This document shows positions 59,751-64,000 of a DNA stretch of 64,000 nucleotides, in pieces. Numbering within the stretch: position 1 is the first letter of the stretch; each line of letters opens with the position of its first letter. Under the pieces are notes generated by a model that made no database searches, was not told the origin of the DNA, and saw only the letters and a program-made list of their open reading frames with translations. Location: contig NZ_CP061721.1 in the NCBI RefSeq assembly GCF_014764445.1, positions 3,162,001 through 3,226,000 of the forward strand, in the 5' to 3' direction. Position numbers and translations under genes: made by a program. The DNA is from Pseudarthrobacter sp. BIM B-2242 (GTDB taxonomy: Bacteria > Actinomycetota > Actinomycetes > Actinomycetales > Micrococcaceae).

Positions 59751-60782
59751 ATGCGAGAAGTGAGCGCAGGCTTCGGGCACCGTGTCCTGCAGGTCCACCC
59801 GACTTTACGATGCAACTTGAAATGCACCCACTGCTACTCGTCCTCAAGCCCGGCCAACGTCGAAGAAATGGATGTGGAACCCCTTAGGGATGCGATAACG
59901 GCGGCGGCCCACCTCGGTTTTCAGTCAATGTCAGTCTCCGGCGGAGAACCACTGATGTACCGGGGCTTGGACGAGCTGCTTGCCCATGCCAGGTCGATCG
60001 GGATGCGGACCGGTGTTGTGACCAACGGGGCTCTGGTGTCAAAGGACAAGGTGAAACAGCTTGCCGCCCTGGTAGACGTGGTGGCCGTCAGCTTGGATGG
60101 CCCGAAAGATCTACACAACCGGATCCGGGGGTCCCATCAGTCCTACGACCGGGCTTTGAGGGCTTTGGCCCTGCTCGCAGAGGCCGGCGTCTCCACGGCA
60201 GTTCTTCATACGGTTACCAAGGACTCACTGCCCTTCGTGGCAGACCTGGTTTCGACGGCCCGTGAGCACGGAGCTGCCGTTGTGCGGCTTCATCCGCTGG
60301 AGCTCTACGGCCGGGCAGCCGGGTCAATGGGCGGTCAGGCTTTGGACGAGGGAGACAAGAACAGGCTCTACCTCCAGGCACTCGCTTTGGACAAGCTGCT
60401 GGGTGGCGGGATGAGGGTCGAAACGGACCTCATCCTCCGTGCCCAGATTCTTGGTGCGCCGGAAAGAGTCTATGCCTCGCCCTTCCACAGCGACGGAAGT
60501 GCCAGCGGGGTGGGCCTCATTGACACCCTCGTGCTCGGCGCGGACGGCGACGTCATACCCGTGGCCTACGGAATGAACAGCTCTTACCGGATCTGCTCGC
60601 TCCGTGAGTCCGGTCTGGCTGATGGATTTCAAAACTTCGTGGATTGCAGGTACGAGGGTTTTTTGAACCTCTGCAGGAGTCTGTACCAGCGGTTGGAGTC
60701 AGAAAGCCGTTTGGTCGTGAACTGGCACGAATTACTGGTGGCGGCCAGCAACAAAGAGCCGTTGTTGGCTGCTGCCGGCTAA
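59751..60782 (+). CDS. Radical SAM enzyme adjacent to the FPYGII protein
   Basis: Radical SAM protein of 343 aa. The cluster motif CNLKCTHC (C21, C25, C28) follows RVLQVHPTLR; the SAM-contacting SVSGGEPLMYRGL and later GVVTNGALVS, VVAVSLDGPKDLHNRIRG complete the partial TIM barrel typical of peptide-modifying enzymes such as MftC/PqqE/SPASM proteins. The C-terminal region has three more cysteines (about C282, C299, C308), fewer than a full SPASM domain, suggesting a twitch-type auxiliary cluster. ATG 59751 lies 5 bp after the FPYGII gene and lacks its own ribosome site, so translation is coupled. Probable substrate: the FPYGII protein. Confidence 0.88.
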   Translation: MREVSAGFGHRVLQVHPTLRCNLKCTHCYSSSSPANVEEMDVEPLRDAITAAAHLGFQSMSVSGGEPLMYRGLDELLAHARSIGMRTGVVTNGALVSKDKVKQLAALVDVVAVSLDGPKDLHNRIRGSHQSYDRALRALALLAEAGVSTAVLHTVTKDSLPFVADLVSTAREHGAAVVRLHPLELYGRAAGSMGGQALDEGDKNRLYLQALALDKLLGGGMRVETDLILRAQILGAPERVYASPFHSDGSASGVGLIDTLVLGADGDVIPVAYGMNSSYRICSLRESGLADGFQNFVDCRYEGFLNLCRSLYQRLESESRLVVNWHELLVAASNKEPLLAAAG

Positions 60783-60846
60783 CCCCGCGAATGAACGACC
60801 CTTGATGTTTACCCTCGCGAAACGTCGCCCCGCTTAGAATCATGGA

Positions 60847-60987
60847 ATGGGGACAAAACAACACACCACATTCTGCCCATCCTGCGGTAAGTCAACCAAG
60901 CACGTGACCCGTTACCAAAAGGACGACGGCGGCAGCCAGTTACGAGCGACCGTCCAGTGCACTGAACACGCGGAATCGCCGGCCTAA
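60847..60987 (+). CDS. Small zinc-binding protein, 46 aa
   Basis: ATG 60847 encodes MGTKQHTTFCPSCGKSTKHV, then TRYQKDDGGSQLRATVQ, then CTEHAESPA. CPSC plus a later C and H can bind one zinc ion. TAGAAT (60835-60840) lies 6 nt upstream of the start, so the mRNA is probably leaderless. A competing ATG at 60842 is out of frame. No family recognised; it follows the radical SAM gene by 64 bp. Confidence 0.6.
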   Translation: MGTKQHTTFCPSCGKSTKHVTRYQKDDGGSQLRATVQCTEHAESPA

Positions 60988-61041
60988 CCTACGTCGGCAG
61001 AATCGGCGCTAACCAACCACTCGGCCCGTTGCCGAGCTGGG

Positions 61042-61179
61042 TTAGCGGGTTAGTACGAAGGTAACAATAGCTACACCCACCAATAGGACGGTGCTCAGTA
61101 ACACGATCCGCGGCAGGCCTCGCTTGACTGGGGTGGGATTTCTGCGGCGTCCGTGCCGGCGCTCAACAATCTGTGCCAT
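61042..61179 (-). CDS. Small membrane protein, 45 aa
   Basis: ATG 61179 encodes a basic N-terminus (MAQIVERRHGRRRNPTPVKR) followed by one membrane helix (GLPRIVLLSTVLLVGVAIV) and TFVLTR. AAGG lies 8 nt upstream. It is convergent with the zinc-binding protein gene. Function unknown. Confidence 0.58.
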   Translation of the reverse strand: MAQIVERRHGRRRNPTPVKRGLPRIVLLSTVLLVGVAIVTFVLTR

Positions 61180-61285
61180 GCAGTTGACCTTATCCAGCGT
61201 CCAAGTATGGCACCCGCGTATCGACTACTTGTTTTGGGAACACCCGAATACTTGGCATGGGCGAGGACGGCGTCAGCCGGACCAC

Positions 61286-61317
61286 GTTGAAAGCCCCTCC
61301 TGGGAGGGGCTTTCAAC
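61286..61317 (-). terminator. Terminator of the branched-chain 2-oxoacid dehydrogenase operon
   Basis: Perfect 15-bp arms GTTGAAAGCCCCTCC (61286-61300) and GGAGGGGCTTTCAAC (61303-61317), 15 bp after the E2 stop. A separate inverted repeat CCAAGTAT (61201-61208) / ATACTTGG (61248-61255) lies further on. Confidence 0.8.
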
Positions 61318-61331
61318 GAAGTGCGGGCGTT

Positions 61332-62780
61332 CTACAGGTCCGAAAGCACCGATCCCGGGTTCTCGATGGCGTCCGCGACGAACCGGAGGAACCCGGCTGC
61401 CGTGCCGCCGTCGCACACGCGGTGATCGAACGTGAGCGTCAGTTCGGTGACCTTGCGGACCGCGAGTTCCCCGCTCACCACCCACGGCTTGTCGATGATG
61501 CGCCCGACCCCGAGGATCGCCACCTCGGGGTGGTTGATGATGGCCGCGGAGCCGTCCACGCCGAACACCCCATAGTTGTTCAGCGTGAAGGTTCCGCTGC
61601 CCAGTTCCTCCGGGGTTGCCTTCCCCTCGCGTGCGACGGCGGTGAGCCGGCGGATCTCTCCGTCCAGTTCGCGGGCGCTGAGTTTGTCCGCGTTCCGGAT
61701 GGAAGGGACCATCAGTCCGCGGTCCGTCTGGGCCGCGAAGCCAAGGTTGACGCCGCCGAAGGACACGATCTCCTGGGCGCCGCCGTCAGTGGTCTCGATG
61801 CGGGTATTCAGCTCCGGGAATCGTTTTAACCCGGCCGTGACAAAACGGGCGATGAAGGCCAACAATCCCGGCGTAGCGTGCGAATCGGCCTTCTTCAGGC
61901 CCGCGCGGAGCTCCACCAGCGCGGTGGCATCAACGTCAACCCAGACTGTGGCTTCGGGAATCTCCTGCCGGCTTCGGGCCATGTTGGCCGCGACGGCCTT
62001 ACGGACACCCTTGACCGGCGTCCGGGCGGAAATATCGAGGCCGGTCCGGGAGTCAACAGCGCCCTGGGTTGCGGCAGGCTCAACTACCGGGCTCACCTCA
62101 ACAGTTGGGCTCTCCTTAACGGCCGGGATAATGGCGGCTTCGACATCCCGGCGCATGATCAGGCCGCTGTCGCCGGAGCCGTGCAGCTCGCCGAGGTCCA
62201 CACCGTGCTCACGGGCCATCCGCCGGACCAGCGGCGAAATGACCGCGCCAAGCTTCCCGGGTACCCGTGTACGGAGCAGCGAGAGGTCCACATCCTGGGT
62301 CTCGGCGGGATTAGTTGCGGCAGGCTCAACTACCGGGGTCCGCGGTGCCCGCGAGCGCCGCGACTGACCTTCGCCGCCGGGCGTCCCGTAGCCGATCAGC
62401 ACGTTGCCGGACCCCGCCTTCTCCTCCTCGCGGTAGGCGTTGGCTGCTACCGCAGCCGGCGCGGATGATGCCGGCGCGGAGGCCGGCGAAGGGGCGGGGG
62501 CGGCATCATCCGCGCCGGACTCACGCGCTAGAGAACCAACCGGAGCAACAGAAATCAGCGGCTTCCCCACGTCCAATGTCTGCCCGGGCTCGCCGTGCAG
62601 CTCAAGGACCGTGCCGGCGTAGGGCGAGGGCACTTCCACCACGGACTTGGCCGTCTCAACCTCGGCGATGGGCTGGTCCACGAGGATCTCATCGCCCACG
62701 GCGACAAGCCAGTTCACCAGTTCGGCTTCGGTGAGGCCTTCGCCGAGATCGGGCAGCAGGAATACTTTGGTTTCGCTCAT
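61332..62780 (-). CDS. Branched-chain 2-oxoacid dehydrogenase E2 (dihydrolipoamide acyltransferase)
   Basis: Core acyltransferase of 482 aa. The N-terminal lipoyl domain carries the lipoylated lysine in VETAKSVVEVP. An Ala/Pro/Ser-rich linker (about 90-165) leads to the E3/E1-binding domain (SPLVRRMAREHGVDLGELHG, SGLIMRRDV). The catalytic domain ends with TFDHRVCDGGTAAGFLRFV, in which H and D are the active-site residues. It begins 3 bp after the E1beta stop and completes the operon. Closest in layout to branched-chain 2-oxoacid complexes; pyruvate is less likely because actinobacterial pyruvate dehydrogenase uses a different E1. Confidence 0.93.
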   Translation of the reverse strand: MSETKVFLLPDLGEGLTEAELVNWLVAVGDEILVDQPIAEVETAKSVVEVPSPYAGTVLELHGEPGQTLDVGKPLISVAPVGSLARESGADDAAPAPSPASAPASSAPAAVAANAYREEEKAGSGNVLIGYGTPGGEGQSRRSRAPRTPVVEPAATNPAETQDVDLSLLRTRVPGKLGAVISPLVRRMAREHGVDLGELHGSGDSGLIMRRDVEAAIIPAVKESPTVEVSPVVEPAATQGAVDSRTGLDISARTPVKGVRKAVAANMARSRQEIPEATVWVDVDATALVELRAGLKKADSHATPGLLAFIARFVTAGLKRFPELNTRIETTDGGAQEIVSFGGVNLGFAAQTDRGLMVPSIRNADKLSARELDGEIRRLTAVAREGKATPEELGSGTFTLNNYGVFGVDGSAAIINHPEVAILGVGRIIDKPWVVSGELAVRKVTELTLTFDHRVCDGGTAAGFLRFVADAIENPGSVLSDL

Positions 62781-62783
62781 TGG

Positions 62784-63896
62784 TCAGTTCTCCCACTGGA
62801 GGTCGTCTACGGCGTCGAGGATGCGGTCCACGCCGGGCAGGTAGTAGTGCTCAAGCTTCGGTGCCGGATAGGGGACGTCGAACCCCGTCACCCGGCGGAT
62901 CGGCGCTGCTAAATAGTGGAAGCAGCGTTCCTGGACCCGCGCCACTATCTCGGAGGATACGGATGCGAAGCCGTGCGCTTCGGCGATCACCACGGCCCGG
63001 CCGGTCTTACGTACCGACGCGCACACTGTCTCGTCATCGAACGGAACGATCGAGCGTACATCGATGACCTCCAGGAAGCGGCCCTCCTCTGCTGCGGCTG
63101 CGGCCGCTGCGAGGGCCGTGGGCACGGACGATCCGTAGGCGATCAGCGTTGCGTCAGTTCCGGAACAGGCGACGGCGGCCCGGCCTTCCGATGACGTCCC
63201 GGCTTCTGTGTTGGCTGAGTGCTGAGCCCTTAGCTGGTCCAGGTCCACCATGTCCTTGGACCAGTACAGCTTCTTGGGCTCCATAAACATGACCGGGTCG
63301 TCCGAATCGATGGCCTCCCGCAGCATCCGGTAGCCGTCGGCAACGGTGGCGGGAGTGAACACTTTTAGGCCTGCGGTATGGGCGTAGTAGGACTCCGAGG
63401 AGTCGCAGTGGTGCTCCACTCCCCCGATGCCGCCGGCATACGGAACCCGGATCACCATGGGCAGCTTCAGGGCGCCCTTGGTGCGGTTGTGCATCTTGGC
63501 CACGTGGCTGACAATCTGCTGGAAGGCCGGGTAGGCGAAGGCATCAAACTGCATCTCCACCACGGGACGCATGCCGTTCATGGCCATCCCCACGGCCATG
63601 CCCACAATGCCGGACTCCGCCAGCGGCGTATCGAAGCAGCGCTGCTCGCCGAAGGTTTTGGTCAGCCCATCCGTGATGCGGAAAACGCCGCCCAGCATGC
63701 CGACGTCCTCACCGAAGACCAAAACCGTCTCATCGGCCTGCATCGCATCGGCTAAGGCCCTGTTCAGGGCTTTGGCCATCGTGATGGACTGTGGACCTGT
63801 TGCTTCTTGGGAGGCCGCCGCGGTTGCCGCAGCGCGGGCGGTTGCCGCGCTGACGTTCCCGTTTGCCTCCGACGACGTGGTCACTGTCGGACTCAT
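62784..63896 (-). CDS. Branched-chain 2-oxoacid dehydrogenase E1 beta subunit
   Basis: Beta subunit (370 aa) of the thiamine-dependent E1. After an Ala/Ser-rich N-terminal extension of about 35 residues come SITMAKALNRALADAMQADE, VFGEDVGMLGGVFRITDGL, FDTPLAESGIVGMAVGMAM, and VPYAGGIGGVEHHCDSSESYYAHTAGLKV (in part), hallmark of BkdB/PdhB. The C-terminal half has the transketolase C-terminal domain (LEVIDVRSIVPFDDETV). The start ATG overlaps the E1alpha stop (ATGA). Confidence 0.95.
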   Translation of the reverse strand: MSPTVTTSSEANGNVSAATARAAATAAASQEATGPQSITMAKALNRALADAMQADETVLVFGEDVGMLGGVFRITDGLTKTFGEQRCFDTPLAESGIVGMAVGMAMNGMRPVVEMQFDAFAYPAFQQIVSHVAKMHNRTKGALKLPMVIRVPYAGGIGGVEHHCDSSESYYAHTAGLKVFTPATVADGYRMLREAIDSDDPVMFMEPKKLYWSKDMVDLDQLRAQHSANTEAGTSSEGRAAVACSGTDATLIAYGSSVPTALAAAAAAAEEGRFLEVIDVRSIVPFDDETVCASVRKTGRAVVIAEAHGFASVSSEIVARVQERCFHYLAAPIRRVTGFDVPYPAPKLEHYYLPGVDRILDAVDDLQWEN

Positions 63897-64000
63897 TTGG
63901 CTGACTCCTTGGACGATGCTTCGCGGGCAAGTTCGTCGGCGAGCAGTGCAGCCTGCTCCTTCAACTGAGGCGTGGGTGCAGAGAACACGTGGCGGAAAAG
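63893..64000 (-). CDS. 2-oxoacid dehydrogenase E1 alpha subunit, C-terminal end only
   Basis: The last 35 codons of a gene continuing beyond the window: LFRHVFSAPTPQLKEQAALL then ADELAREASSKESAK and TGA at 63893. The end pattern (helix with EQAALLADELA) fits the C-terminus of E1alpha (BkdA/PdhA). The overlap of four bases with E1beta and the operon order E1alpha-E1beta-E2 support this. Confidence 0.78.
   Translation of the reverse strand, partial: LFRHVFSAPTPQLKEQAALLADELAREASSKESAK

Overview
The window is high-GC, densely packed actinobacterial chromosome. Gene content (assimilatory sulfate reduction with an APS-type CysH, a menaquinone pathway with a geranylgeranyl-reductase-like MenJ candidate, type II NADH dehydrogenase, CsbD, LssY_C and DUF1036 proteins), frequent GTG/TTG starts and many apparently leaderless promoters fit the Micrococcaceae, most likely the Arthrobacter/Pseudarthrobacter group. 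This is inference from family knowledge; no rRNA or tRNA gene is present to fix it.

Layout. 1-11 kb: sulfur acquisition. A NitT/TauT (sulfonate-type) ABC transporter, then RtcB RNA ligase and NDH-2, then the operon sulfite reductase-cysH-cysD-cysN, with a sirohydrochlorin chelatase upstream. 11-13.7 kb: TRIC-like channel, a lone SUKH protein, and an AbiEi/DUF559 gene bracketed by two homologous 88-bp elements. 13.7-27.5 kb: menaquinone synthesis (prenyl diphosphate synthase, geranylgeranyl reductase and menG in one operon; divergent menF; menD; menC), interrupted by a polar amino acid ABC transporter, a second, broken AbiEi/DUF559 gene and a Tat-exported PhoX phosphatase. 27.5-30.5 kb: XRE/DUF2975 pair with a nested operator, CorA, and an ArsR/SRPBCC pair. 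30.5-36.7 kb: a LacI-controlled fructan/sucrose module (LacI, GH32, ABC transporter) with matching operators at both ends. 36.8-58 kb: PAP2 phosphatase, APC permease, two SipW-type secreted proteins, LssY_C, MFS, a run of small or unknown proteins including a pair of paralogues and an Hpt-like protein lacking its phospho-histidine, a MinD-like ATPase, and assorted hydrolases and lipoproteins. 58.4-61.2 kb: an accessory cluster holding a radical SAM enzyme directly after a 113-residue protein with two FPYGII motifs (RiPP-like). 61.3-64 kb: branched-chain 2-oxoacid dehydrogenase operon (E1alpha partial, E1beta, E2).

Two patterns stand out. First, four gene modules are each bracketed by a pair of repeats from one family, a different family per module: AbiEi-1, the AbiEi-2 pseudogene, phoX, and the lacI-fructan operon. 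The two AbiEi/DUF559 genes also share an identical 16-nt upstream word at the same distance from their starts. Second, the FPYGII protein plus radical SAM enzyme looks like a compact peptide- or protein-modification system that I cannot assign to a named class.
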